Part shown: positions 26,060 to 35,800 of the stretch, piece after piece
Numbering within the stretch: position 1 is the first letter of the stretch
How the letters are laid out: every line of letters begins with the position of its first letter
Assembly (NCBI RefSeq): GCF_052113225.1
Contig: NZ_JBFRCT010000004.1
Span: forward strand, 186,001 to 250,000
Length of the DNA stretch: 64,000 nucleotides
Direction: 5' to 3'
Source: Pristimantibacillus sp052113225
Lineage (GTDB): Bacteria; Bacillota; Bacilli; Paenibacillales; Paenibacillaceae
Made by a program: the position numbers and the translations under genes
Notes under the pieces: generated by a model
Told to the model about the DNA's origin: nothing
The model's database searches: none
The model's input: the letters and a program-made list of their open reading frames with translations, nothing else

Positions 26060-27609
26060 TACTTAACCTCCAGACCATCCATATTCCAGAGCCGCATGGC
26101 TTCGAATACAATGGTTCCTNCCACCGCCTGAAGCTCCAGTCTGCGGCCTGAAGCCAAAGGATAAATGCGGCTGGTCAATACTCGATCTCCATCGTTGACA
26201 AACAACTCTATGGACGAGTTATCTGAGAACAGACGGAGGCTCAGGCGAGCGGCGGCAGAAGCCGGAAGGTCGGATACGTACACGCCGGGATCGCCAATAC
26301 CCGACTCGTTGCGGTTCAATTCGATGCGGCGCTGTGCAGCCAGCCAGCGGATCTTAGTTTGTTGATCGGTGACGGACCGCGAAGTCTTTACGGACTCAGC
26401 GTCGGATAAATCCTCGCACGCTCCGCTAATTACAATCCGAAGCTCCTGCGCCTCTGTTGCAGACAGATCAATATCGGCTTGCCATTCAAAGGCGGGCGGC
26501 AGCAACCAGATTTGTTCTTCGCCAGGCTGCAGACGGAGTCCGTTGTCTAATTTCGAAATCTCTTGTCCTCGAAGAGAAGCTAGTTCCTCTACTGGCCTCG
26601 AGGCCAGACGTCCATCTTCGGTCAGCTGAAGCTCTCGGGCAAGCGTCATAGCTCCATACCAGGCGCGTCCCGTCTTAATGAGTCGCGATCCCCACATATC
26701 CATCCAGGCGATCAGGATGCGGCGTCCGTTGCTGTCCCTCATCGTCTGCGCGGCATAGAAGTCCGGTCCGTCATCGATGATGCCGCTGCTCTCGGGGATA
26801 AAACGACCTGCCGCGAAGTCCATCTCGCCGATCATATAGAGATTTTTGACGCCGTTCATGTTCATCGGTGAAACGATTAGGACGTACTTGCCGCCTAGCG
26901 GGAACAAATCCGGGCATTCCCACATATCTCCCTGCGTCCCGTCGCTCTCCGCCGCAACACCCCGGTACGACCAATCCAAAAGGTTGGGCGACTCGTATAG
27001 GAGGGCGCGGCCGCGGCCGTTTTTACCTGAGCCAATGACCATATACCAGCGCCCTTCATGCTCCCACACCTTCGGGTCGCGAAAGCCGAAGCATTCACCG
27101 TCCGGACTGCCTTGAATGACCGGCACCGGATGCTTAACGAAGCGGATTCCATCCTTGCTCGTCGCCATAGCCTGCACTTCCTCCGGGGTACGCCCATCGA
27201 CGTGTGCGGTATAGAAAAGCACCAATTGCCCCTCGTGCTCCACCGCGCTGCCCGACCAGCAACCACAGCCGCCTTCGGGCGAACCGAACTCGTAGGGCTC
27301 CGTCGGCGCAAGGGCAACCGGGCGATGCTCCCACCGTACCAAGTCCCGGCTGACCGCATGTCCCCAGTACATCGGGCCTTGATAATCACCAAATGGGAAA
27401 TGTTGGTAGAAGGCATGGTACTCGCCTTTAAAATGAATAAGTCCGTTCGGATCGTTCATCCAGCCCGAAGGCGCCATCAGGTGATAGCGCAGGCGGAACG
27501 GATCTTGCGCCGCCCGCGCGGCTCCGGCCTGTACCGCTTCCTCCGCTATCTTAAGCGCCTCCTCATGCTCGGATTGGCGGTTGTCTTGCCTCGTGTTCGT
27601 GTTTGTCAT
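26059..27609 (-). CDS. Cytoplasmic GH32 beta-fructofuranosidase
   Basis: GH32 enzyme of 516 aa without a signal peptide. Catalytic residues are Asp53 in WMNDPNG, the Asp in FRDPKVWEHEG near 178 and the Glu in WECPDLFP near 231. It should hydrolyse imported sucrose, kestose or fructo-oligosaccharides. No sugar phosphotransferase gene is nearby, so unphosphorylated substrates are more likely than sucrose 6-phosphate. ATG at 27609 is preceded by GGAAGGA; upstream in-frame starts lack such a site. One undetermined base (n at 26120) gives an unknown residue near the C-terminus without breaking the frame. Confidence 0.9.
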   Translation of the reverse strand: MTNTNTRQDNRQSEHEEALKIAEEAVQAGAARAAQDPFRLRYHLMAPSGWMNDPNGLIHFKGEYHAFYQHFPFGDYQGPMYWGHAVSRDLVRWEHRPVALAPTEPYEFGSPEGGCGCWSGSAVEHEGQLVLFYTAHVDGRTPEEVQAMATSKDGIRFVKHPVPVIQGSPDGECFGFRDPKVWEHEGRWYMVIGSGKNGRGRALLYESPNLLDWSYRGVAAESDGTQGDMWECPDLFPLGGKYVLIVSPMNMNGVKNLYMIGEMDFAAGRFIPESSGIIDDGPDFYAAQTMRDSNGRRILIAWMDMWGSRLIKTGRAWYGAMTLARELQLTEDGRLASRPVEELASLRGQEISKLDNGLRLQPGEEQIWLLPPAFEWQADIDLSATEAQELRIVISGACEDLSDAESVKTSRSVTDQQTKIRWLAAQRRIELNRNESGIGDPGVYVSDLPASAAARLSLRLFSDNSSIELFVNDGDRVLTSRIYPLASGRRLELQAVXGTIVFEAMRLWNMDGLEVK

Positions 27610-27778
27610 GTCGAATCCTTCCTTCCCGCGGCTTTCCATGTTTGTTTCGATTGCCTCCATTGTAAGGCTGCGGGAAGGGCCAAGACTTTCACTATGCTCG
27701 GGGAGCAACTTTTAAAATGCTGGGTGGGGGGAGGAATCAGCGAATAATGGGGAGGGATGACTTCTTCTATAGAAGCCG

Positions 27779-29410
27779 TTAGCTCTCATTCGTTGTCTGC
27801 CGCTTCTCCCGGTATTCCTTAGGGCTGCAGCCGTAATACTTTCTAAAAGAGGTGCTGAAATAGCTGGAGCTGGAGTAGCCAACCAGCATCGCGATATCCG
27901 TCAGCTTCAGATCTGTCCCGCTCAGCAGCTCGGCGGCGCGCGTCATCCGTAGCCGCGTCAAATAGTCGCTGAACGTAACGCCCGCGTTCTGTTTGAACAA
28001 GCCCGACAGGTAAGTCTCGTTCATGTGAAACATGCTGGCCAACTGAGACAGCGTCAACTCGTAAGGATAATTCTCGTCCACATACTTGCGGACCGCCTCC
28101 GCCTGCAGCTGTCCGCTGGAGGTCCGGCTGCTTCGCACCGCACCCATGACCAGATCGGCGAGCCGTTCAATTTGCGCAAGTACCTCTCCCCGACTCCGAT
28201 AGGTCGCAATCGAAGCTTGGCAATTCCATAGCACCTGTTGAAGCGAGGTATCGCCTAGTTCGAACTTTTTCGCAAGCGAACCGAAGGTTAGAATGACCCT
28301 CAGCGCCAGGAAGGTGAAGGCGAACATCGGCATGTCTCGATTCGACGGGAACAGCTCGAGCAGTTGAGCAGAAAAAGCTTGCCGATCCAGTGTCTCGATC
28401 GCCTGAATCAGCCTTCGCTCCGTCTCAGCCGTGAATGACTGCGTCCAATCCAGTACTTCCTGCTGGGTCGAAGCAGCGGCCGATCCATCGATCGTCCCGC
28501 GGCTCCAGGCCAGCATACAGCTGGCATAGCCGTTCTTCGCTTCGCGCCACCCTCGCACGGGCTCGCCTATGCCGCCGACGCTCTCAAGCCGCAGGTACGT
28601 CGCCGCATTGCGCCTCAGCTCGCGAACGAACTGCTCCGCGGCTGCGTCCCCAGACTCCTTGCTTCCCGTGTCCACCAGCAGGAAAAACATCATCGACGGG
28701 TGCCCCACGTCATAGAATGGGTACACGCCCTCCCGCTTTTCGGCCGTCTCCCGGCAGAGCATTCGGAATGCCAGCTGCAGCAGATCGCGGCGTCCCTCCC
28801 AGCTTCTCAGCCGCCCCGGTGGCAAGCGCATCTCTAGTGTCGCAAAGCGTAGGCTTAGCGCTTCGCCGTCCAGCTTGGCTAGCTGCAAATGGTGCAGTCG
28901 ATCCCTCACCGCAGACTCGCTTACGCCTTCCTCTTTGACCAATTGAAGGAGGAAATGCTCCTGCATTTGCCGCAGCTGCTGGTTACGCTGAACCTTCTCT
29001 CGCTGGCGCTCGCCTTCCAGCAGTCGTTCCTCCTTCAACTCGCCCGCCAGCTTCCCGAGCAGCGATGAGAGCTCCGCCCGGACTACAGGCTTCAGCAGGT
29101 AATCCTTGACGCCGAGCTGGATGGCCGACTTCATATAATTGAAGTCCGAATAGCCGGACAAGACGATGACACGCAGTTCCGGATAGGCCTCCTTGCAAGC
29201 TCGGATGAAGGTGATCCCGTCCATTTTCGGCATCCGAATGTCCGAGATGACGATATCCGGACGAACCACCGCCTCGGCAAGCATACGGAGTGCTTCCTCT
29301 CCACCGGACGCTTCGTAAGCGATGACGAATCCGGCACTCTCCCAATCGATCTTCGCCCGGATGCTATTGCGAACACCGGCTTCATCGTCTACGAGCATTA
29401 CACGGTACAT
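27779..29410 (-). CDS. Two-component response regulator, AraC type (YesN-like)
   Basis: Response regulator of 543 aa. The receiver domain spans residues 1-125 with phosphoacceptor Asp57 in DIVISDIRMPKMDG and acidic pocket VDDE. A long variable middle region follows, then a C-terminal AraC DNA-binding domain (about 435-540) with LTLSQLASMFHMNETYLSGL and DIAMLVGYSSSSYFSTSFRK. ATG at 29410 has AGGAG nine bases upstream and begins five bases after the kinase stop. It presumably activates the fructan genes in response to extracellular sugar sensed by the partner kinase. Confidence 0.93.
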   Translation of the reverse strand: MYRVMLVDDEAGVRNSIRAKIDWESAGFVIAYEASGGEEALRMLAEAVVRPDIVISDIRMPKMDGITFIRACKEAYPELRVIVLSGYSDFNYMKSAIQLGVKDYLLKPVVRAELSSLLGKLAGELKEERLLEGERQREKVQRNQQLRQMQEHFLLQLVKEEGVSESAVRDRLHHLQLAKLDGEALSLRFATLEMRLPPGRLRSWEGRRDLLQLAFRMLCRETAEKREGVYPFYDVGHPSMMFFLLVDTGSKESGDAAAEQFVRELRRNAATYLRLESVGGIGEPVRGWREAKNGYASCMLAWSRGTIDGSAAASTQQEVLDWTQSFTAETERRLIQAIETLDRQAFSAQLLELFPSNRDMPMFAFTFLALRVILTFGSLAKKFELGDTSLQQVLWNCQASIATYRSRGEVLAQIERLADLVMGAVRSSRTSSGQLQAEAVRKYVDENYPYELTLSQLASMFHMNETYLSGLFKQNAGVTFSDYLTRLRMTRAAELLSGTDLKLTDIAMLVGYSSSSYFSTSFRKYYGCSPKEYREKRQTTNES

Positions 29411-29415
29411 GATGA

Positions 29416-31212
29416 TCAACTCCTGCTTGCGGGCAACCGCATCGTTATCGTCGTGCCGGAATCCGGTGTTGAAGCAATCTGGACTTCAAAGGCATCGCCG
29501 TATTGGACCCGGCAGCGCGCCAGCACGTTTCGGAGTCCGATGCTGTTCCCCTCCGTGTGGAGGATCGCCGTCGTATCCGCTCCAGACAGCCCCCTCTGCA
29601 AATCGGCTGCCAGTTCCCTATTCATACCGATTCCGTTGTCGGAGATGGTCAAGTACAGCCAACCGTCGCGGGCCTCGGCCCCCAGTTCAACAATCGCCTT
29701 TTCCCCGTTTTCCAAGCTGTATTTAACCGCATTCTCAACCAAAGGCTGCAGAATAAACTTAGGCATCTTAAGTTCACGAGCCCCTGGCGCCTCTTCGATC
29801 CGGACCTGTAGTCGATCGTCGTACCTTAGCTTTAGGATGAACAAATAATCCCGGATATAATCGAGTTCTTCCGGCACCCACACCTGATCAGAGCTCAAAT
29901 CCAGCGAATACCGCATCATCTGCCCCAGCGCTTCGGTTGCATCCATTACGAGGTCATTGCGCTTCATCGCGGCCAGACCGCTAATAATTTCGAGCGTATT
30001 GTTGTAAAAATGCGGGTTGATCTGCAGCAGCAGCGCTTTGTATTCGGCGTTTTTACGCCTCAGGTTCGTCTCGTATTCCGTTTCGATCAGGTACTTCAGC
30101 TGGTGTGTCATCTGTCCGAAAGCACCGGTTACATAACCGATCTCACTGTGCCCCCGCTGGATGTTGGGCATCTGTTTAATCGCTTCGTCGAACTCGCCTC
30201 GCTTTACAAGCTTCATGGATCGGGCCATTCGCGTAAGGGGATTCGTGACGCTTTTGGACAGGCCGAATGCCACGACAAGCACGATCACCAGCAGAATTCC
30301 GCTTACGAGCAGCATCGTCTCCTTAATCCGGTTCAGCTTCGCATACAATTCCCGTTCCGGCACGACGCCCATGATCGTCCAGTTCTGATCCGGCAGCTCC
30401 CGGTAGAAGACCAGGTAAGGCTTGCCTTGATTTCGAACGGCGAACACGCCGCTCTCCCTCTCTCGCTTTCCTTTGGTCTGCCGGACTTTCGCAAGCTTGC
30501 TTTCCCCTTCCTGCAAGATGGCCGCTTCTCCTGTAAGCTGCTGGCCAAGCACGCTCCTCCCATCGACGTCCAGCAGGAAGACGCGGCCCGTCTCGCCGAA
30601 ATGAATCCGTTCGAGTGGATCCCGCAGCACGCTCGTCGGATAGTTGACCTTAATGATGCCTACGCTGGTAAACGTCTGAAGCTCAACAAGAGGCAGCAGG
30701 TAGCCGTTCACGCTCCGGCTCTTCATGCTCTCATCCGGCTGGTCCTCGTCCAGGTGAGACCCCGTCCATTTCACATCCTGCTCCCTGTAATCCTGAAACC
30801 AAGGCTGCTGTTCATATGTGCGGTCCTGCGTCCACAGTCCGCCCTTCACTGCCGTAAAAAGACTGATCGAGATTCCGTTGGAATTATTCACCGCATAGGA
30901 GGACAGAAAATCCCGCACCCTGCGCTTCGACAGCAGTTCTTCTCTCTCCTGGGCTTCGCTATTGCGCAGATCGGCCAGCCAAGTCTGGGTAGTCGAGCTT
31001 CCGAGAACCTGGTTGCCGATATCCTCCAACTGCTTCATCAGTGTCGTTACGTGGGAAGCGTACTGCTCGATCGTCTCCGAAGTAGATACTTCAAGGGAAT
31101 TCTTAATAAGCTTCGCCGACTCGGAAGTCAGAATATAGACCAACGAAACGAAAGGGAAAATAAGCAGGATGGAGAAAGCAACCATAAGTCGGCTTCGAAG
31201 CGAGTAGAACAT
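29416..31212 (-). CDS. Sensor histidine kinase, YesM-like
   Basis: Membrane kinase of 598 aa: first membrane segment near residues 9-30, an extracellular Cache-like sensing region, a second segment near 285-305, then HAMP. The His_kinase motif QINPHFYNNTLEIISGL near residue 400 carries the phosphorylated His, and HATPase blocks follow (PLVENAVKYS, SDNGIGM, GLRNVLARC). The ATG at 31212 has GGAGG upstream. It forms an operon with the YesN-like regulator. The gene order binding protein-kinase-regulator is typical for sugar sensing coupled to ABC uptake. Confidence 0.93.
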   Translation of the reverse strand: MFYSLRSRLMVAFSILLIFPFVSLVYILTSESAKLIKNSLEVSTSETIEQYASHVTTLMKQLEDIGNQVLGSSTTQTWLADLRNSEAQEREELLSKRRVRDFLSSYAVNNSNGISISLFTAVKGGLWTQDRTYEQQPWFQDYREQDVKWTGSHLDEDQPDESMKSRSVNGYLLPLVELQTFTSVGIIKVNYPTSVLRDPLERIHFGETGRVFLLDVDGRSVLGQQLTGEAAILQEGESKLAKVRQTKGKRERESGVFAVRNQGKPYLVFYRELPDQNWTIMGVVPERELYAKLNRIKETMLLVSGILLVIVLVVAFGLSKSVTNPLTRMARSMKLVKRGEFDEAIKQMPNIQRGHSEIGYVTGAFGQMTHQLKYLIETEYETNLRRKNAEYKALLLQINPHFYNNTLEIISGLAAMKRNDLVMDATEALGQMMRYSLDLSSDQVWVPEELDYIRDYLFILKLRYDDRLQVRIEEAPGARELKMPKFILQPLVENAVKYSLENGEKAIVELGAEARDGWLYLTISDNGIGMNRELAADLQRGLSGADTTAILHTEGNSIGLRNVLARCRVQYGDAFEVQIASTPDSGTTITMRLPASRS

Positions 31213-31264
31213 GTCGTCAGGCCTCCGGTGAATGAAAGATTGAGAGTAGTTTGAACGCAAAAGC

Positions 31265-31304
31265 CTGAAAAAGACGTCCGCTATTTGCGGATCGTCTTTT
31301 TCAG
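31265..31304 (-). terminator. Terminator/attenuator between binding-protein and kinase genes
   Basis: CTGAAAAAGACG-T-CCGC / GCGG-A-TCGTCTTTTTCAG, a near-perfect long stem with T5, follows the binding-protein stop. It would keep lipoprotein expression above that of the downstream signalling genes. Confidence 0.8.
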
Positions 31305-31319
31305 GTTATCGATTGCTTC

Positions 31320-32693
31320 TTACTTTGGCATATCGGCGTAAGCCTTGTCGATCTTCTTGATGGCGTCGGCAATCGCCGTATCCACGTTGCGTTTGCCAAT
31401 CGTTACTTCTTCAAGCATCTTGTTAACGGCATCCGACATCTGCGGGAAGATCGGGGTAATCGGACGCGAGCGGCCGTATTTCTGGTTCTGGATGACAAAG
31501 ACGTTCTTCGGATATTCGTTCAGCTCCGGGAACTGCTTCGCGACGGAGTAGCGAACCGGAATATCCTTCGTCACGCTGCTGTACAGCTTGGAGCCTTCCG
31601 CTCCCGTCACGTAGTTCACGAACTTCCAGGCTGCGTCCGTGTTCTTGCTCTTGGAAGAGATGGCGAGGGACCAAGAGCCGTTGGCAACCGCTTGCTTCGT
31701 TTCTTTAGGCAGCGGCGCGATGTCCCAATCTTCGCCGAGCTTGAAATTCGGGAACTTCTCTGCCAAGTAGGACAACGACCAGGAGCCGTCGACCGTCATC
31801 GCAAGCTTGCCTGTAGGGAACGGATCCGGCGGGTACTCCAGCGCCGATACCTTGTCCTTATTATACAGATCCGCGAAGAACTGTACCGCTTTCTTCGTCT
31901 CCGGCATATCCAGGTAGCCCTTAGATGTCGTACCGTCCTTGTCCATGATCTCCCCACCAAACTGCCAGATGATCGGGTACTTGAAGTAAGCGGTCGCTCC
32001 CGCGTTCCCAAAGCCTTGGGCCGGATCGATGCCGTAAATGCCCTTTTTCGCGTCGGTCAGCTTAATTGCCGCTTCGCGTACTTGATCCCAAGTCATCGGC
32101 TCATCCGGGTTTTTGGACGGTAGCGGAATACCTGCTGCCTCGAACATCTTCTTATTGTAGAAAAGAGCGATGGACGATTCGGTAAGCGGCGCCATGTAGA
32201 TGTTGTCCTTGTACGTATAGGCCCCAATTGTTCCCGCCGGTATATCGTCGAGATTGCCGTCCGCCTTGAAATAATCCGTCAAGGATTGCAATGCTCCTGA
32301 ATGCGCGTAGGATGCCATGTTCGGTGCATCGATCGCCATAATATCCGGCGGATTGTTAGCTGCGATCGAGGTCCGGAGCTTCGCGTCGTAGTCCGAATAA
32401 GGAATCGGGCTCATCTCGACCTTGATGTCTGGATTGTTCGCATTGAATGCCTTCACCAATTGATCGTAAGCGGAGTTTTCGGCGTCATTGCCGGAGTTGC
32501 GCCAGAAGGTCAGCTTGACCTGCTCGCCGGATGTGGGCTTGTCAGAAGCCGACGCAGACGACGTAGATGTGCTCCCTGAAGCAGTTCCCGACGGGCTGGC
32601 GGTGTTCACATTGTTGTTGGATGAGCAGCCTGCAAGGAAGGCAGTGATGAGCAGCGTGCTTGTGCCGATGGCAGCAAGTTTTGACTTTTTCAA
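31320..32693 (-). CDS. ABC transporter substrate-binding lipoprotein for fructo-oligosaccharides (predicted)
   Basis: CUT1 sugar-binding lipoprotein of about 457 aa. The signal ends in the lipobox LAGC (Cys23), followed by a Ser/Thr/Gly/Ala-rich linker and the family-1 binding-protein fold (LTFWRNSGNDAENSAYDQL, DIMAIDAPNMASYAHSG, WDIAPLPKETKQAVANGSW). The start is probably TTG at 32693 with GAGGGG upstream; no ATG fits. It lies upstream of the kinase and regulator and supplies the two permeases at 22300-24082. The ligand assignment is inferred from the three GH32 enzymes. Confidence 0.88.
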   Translation of the reverse strand: MKKSKLAAIGTSTLLITAFLAGCSSNNNVNTASPSGTASGSTSTSSASASDKPTSGEQVKLTFWRNSGNDAENSAYDQLVKAFNANNPDIKVEMSPIPYSDYDAKLRTSIAANNPPDIMAIDAPNMASYAHSGALQSLTDYFKADGNLDDIPAGTIGAYTYKDNIYMAPLTESSIALFYNKKMFEAAGIPLPSKNPDEPMTWDQVREAAIKLTDAKKGIYGIDPAQGFGNAGATAYFKYPIIWQFGGEIMDKDGTTSKGYLDMPETKKAVQFFADLYNKDKVSALEYPPDPFPTGKLAMTVDGSWSLSYLAEKFPNFKLGEDWDIAPLPKETKQAVANGSWSLAISSKSKNTDAAWKFVNYVTGAEGSKLYSSVTKDIPVRYSVAKQFPELNEYPKNVFVIQNQKYGRSRPITPIFPQMSDAVNKMLEEVTIGKRNVDTAIADAIKKIDKAYADMPK

Positions 32694-32743
32694 GGATAAT
32701 GCCCCTCTCTCTATTGTGGTTGTTTGCAATAACATCGTATCAT

Positions 32744-32759
32744 TTAAGAGAGCGCTTAA
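32744..32759. promoter_or_regulatory. Operator candidate upstream of the fructan binding-protein gene
   Basis: TTAAG-N6-CTTAA contains AGCGCTTAA, a word shared with the cre-like site at 39768, and lies about 50 bases before the TTG start. It may be a catabolite-response element or a LacI-type operator. Confidence 0.4.
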
Positions 32760-32868
32760 TAATTCAATATGCTCGGTTCCTGAGTTGCAAAATATTCAGA
32801 AGGTTCAAGTCGTTCATCATTTAACTGCCAAGGTGACTATCTTATACAAACTTCATCCCGACATGTAT

Positions 32869-35800
32869 TCAATTCGACTGTTTATCAATATAGCCGGTTG
32901 ACTGAAGCAGACGGCATATCAGTACGGTTGCTTCCCCCCGTGTCAGCGTCGCCGCCGGATTAAGCTCTCCTCCGTCGTTGCCAGTCAAGATGCCGTTTTG
33001 AATTAAATTAGCCGCAGCTTCGTGAGCCCATGGGGCTAATTTGCCGACATCCTTGAAGCCAGACAGCGCCTTGGCCTGTTGCTGCGAAGTAAGTGGATGA
33101 GTAAATTCGCCTTGAATCAGCTTCATTGAACGGTATATAGCGACTATTGCCTGCTCCCGTGATATCAGATCACTCCCGTGGAACGTACCGTCCTCATAGC
33201 CTTCAAAGATATCATATTTCTTGAGTGTCGAAGCGACTACAAAATCCGCGCTCCCCGTATCCATCAGCCCTAGGCCACGTGCTGTTATGGTTGCGAACTG
33301 TTCGCGCGTAATCTCCCCATTGGGAAGGAAGTGTCCCTGTCCAACGCCGTTAATCAGAAGTCTCTCCCCAGCCATATGAATGACGTTGTTCGCCCAATTA
33401 TCCNCTGTATCAGAGAAAGCGCCTTGACCAGAAGCGAGTGCGTATGTGCGGAGGCCGCTCCTCTCCTGCGCCTTTGCATACTTCACACCATCAACTTTTA
33501 CTATGGTCGTAGGCAGATGACTTGCAGTTCCATCGGACTGAATCGATACAGCGGTTAACGCCGCCGAATCCCCCATACCATCGGGAAGCGACAGCAGTAC
33601 AGGATTGTAACGATTAAATTGCAATACCTGTCTTTTGTCGTCCACCAAGCGGACCAAATCGACAGCGAGGGGGGCGCTCAGCAACTTGTATCCGCCAGCT
33701 GCCGCCTTTTCCTTAGAAACGGCAATCAGTTCTTTGTCTGCCTTCCGGATCGAGAGCTCAATCGGAGCGAGAACCGTATTTGTCGTGCTTTGTGTTGACT
33801 CTAGGTCCAAACCTGCGGGTTGGAGCGCTATTATCGCTTGAGGTGTATGGATCGTTAACACCGCCTGCGACGCTGCCAACCGCTTAAGGTCCTTCACTGT
33901 TAAACCTTTAATCAATACATCTTGAGGTTTTTTAACTTTTATATCCATTTTCGGAACGTCGATCGCTCCTAGCAAAGTGTTAAGCTTGCCGTCGTCAATG
34001 GTGATCTCGATCATCGGTTTCCCGTCCCGGGAGATCTCCTTGATGTGAGCAAAATCAGATGTCTTGCCATCTGCAAGCAACTCGGCAATGTCATTGGCTA
34101 CTGAGCCTGCCTCTGATCCCTTACCTTCATTAATCGGATCCCCGCCATTTCCGCCATCACTCGGCTCGACGGGGGGGTTAATTTCTTGCATCCGCCATTG
34201 TTGACTCGAATCGGTGACGTCTTTTGCGACAAGGGCGATATCTCCTGTTACGTTTGCCTTCAACGACAGTTCGGGATTTTTCTTGGAAGTGATTGAATAC
34301 GTCCCATTTTCGTTTTCGATCAACTGCCAGCGCTGATTATCGTACCCGAGATAAGGATAGAGCTGAATAATATTCTGGCCCGTATCCCAATCCAGCGCCT
34401 TACCGCTCGACGCGGATCGAATCGAATAGTCACCGTTTGCAAGCGGCACGATGACCCATTGCTCATTGTTTCCGCCTGAGTAGACTACGGATTTCAGTCG
34501 CGCAAAGTTGTCTTGAGAATCGACGCCCAATACACGGCCGTCCGCTACACTCGTAAGGCTATATTTCCTCGTATCGGGCAGTGTATCTCCGGCTACAATC
34601 GTATTTTGATAATAGACGTAACCTCCAAAAACATTCAATCCGAAGTATCCTTGGCTGTAAGTATCGTCAATAAGATGAATGACCTGCTCTCCATCCAGTT
34701 CAATGTGAATTAATCTGCCCGTTGCCACGATCTTGACATGGTAACTCCGGTTTCTATCCAGTACGCGAGGAACTTTGGCCAATACCATACGATCCTCGAC
34801 GTCCGATTTACCGGGAGCTTTGTAGAAAAGTCGCAACATTCGCAGATTGGGATCCAGATTAAAATAATATCCTGCTGTTCCGTCCGCATTTGCCCTAAAT
34901 AGAATAGAGGCGGCACCACTATCGGTAAGCTTGACATCGGTCTCATATACGAAGTCCGCCGCCTGTTTGGTTGACATGTAAGCCGCATCAGAGCCATAGA
35001 AGCCGCGAATACCTTGCGCTGTCGGAACCCATTCCGAAAGTGGATAAGCCTTCCAGTCCTTCAAGTTAGTCGTAAAGGCTCCGACCGACACCTTAAAGGT
35101 TCGTTTCACTGCTCCGTTCGCCAAAGCTACCGTTACGCTTGTCTCACCTTGTGCAATAGCCTTCACAACCGCAACGCCAGCCCCGTCTGTAGTTACAGTG
35201 GCAACGGAGGGATTTGCCGATGTCCAGATCAGCTTTTTATCCGTTGCTGTATAGGGTACAGCCGTGGCATACATACGACTCTCTTCTCCAACGCCAATCT
35301 CAACGGAATCCCTATCCAGCCGGATTTCACTTGCAACTGTTGTTCCGTCTAACGTAGCTGGCTTCCAAACATTACGCAGCGGATATACTTTCAACGAGAC
35401 GACTTTGATCTCTCCGCCTTTAGCATACAAACTTAGACCGTTCCTAGCGCCGTCCGGGAATATTAATTCGGTAAAGGTCTTTTTGCCTCCATCTGCAAAT
35501 ACTTCAAACGAAGATTCGTCAATCAAGAGCCGCAAGCTGATGGTGCGGTTGACCGGCTTGACAATTGCCTCATGAAGGGTTGTAAATTTATCCGAAAAAT
35601 TATTGAATCCAGCTTTCGAGCGATCCACAAACAGCGTACTTGTAGCTGATCGATAACCTACAACCGTCTTTTGATCTCCGCCCTCGCGCACCTGAAACCC
35701 AAACTCCGACGCCGCTCCTGATTCAGGCAGCTCCAGCTCCGCCTCGACTTCGTAGGCGCTTCCGGAAAAGCCAGTTAGAAGGTTTGTCGTCTGTGGCGTC

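Noticed and set aside
27058..27747. Plus-strand open frame of 229 codons
   Set aside because: Antisense to the cytoplasmic GH32; an artefact of GC-rich codon bias.
30010..31254. Plus-strand open frame of 414 codons
   Set aside because: It lies wholly antisense to the YesM-like kinase, whose domains are unmistakable. Long antisense frames are expected in the GC-rich part.
26120..33404. Undetermined bases at 26120 and 33404 as possible frameshifts
   Set aside because: Each n falls within a codon (GNN type) and both frames continue with normal domain sequence, so they are single unknown residues.
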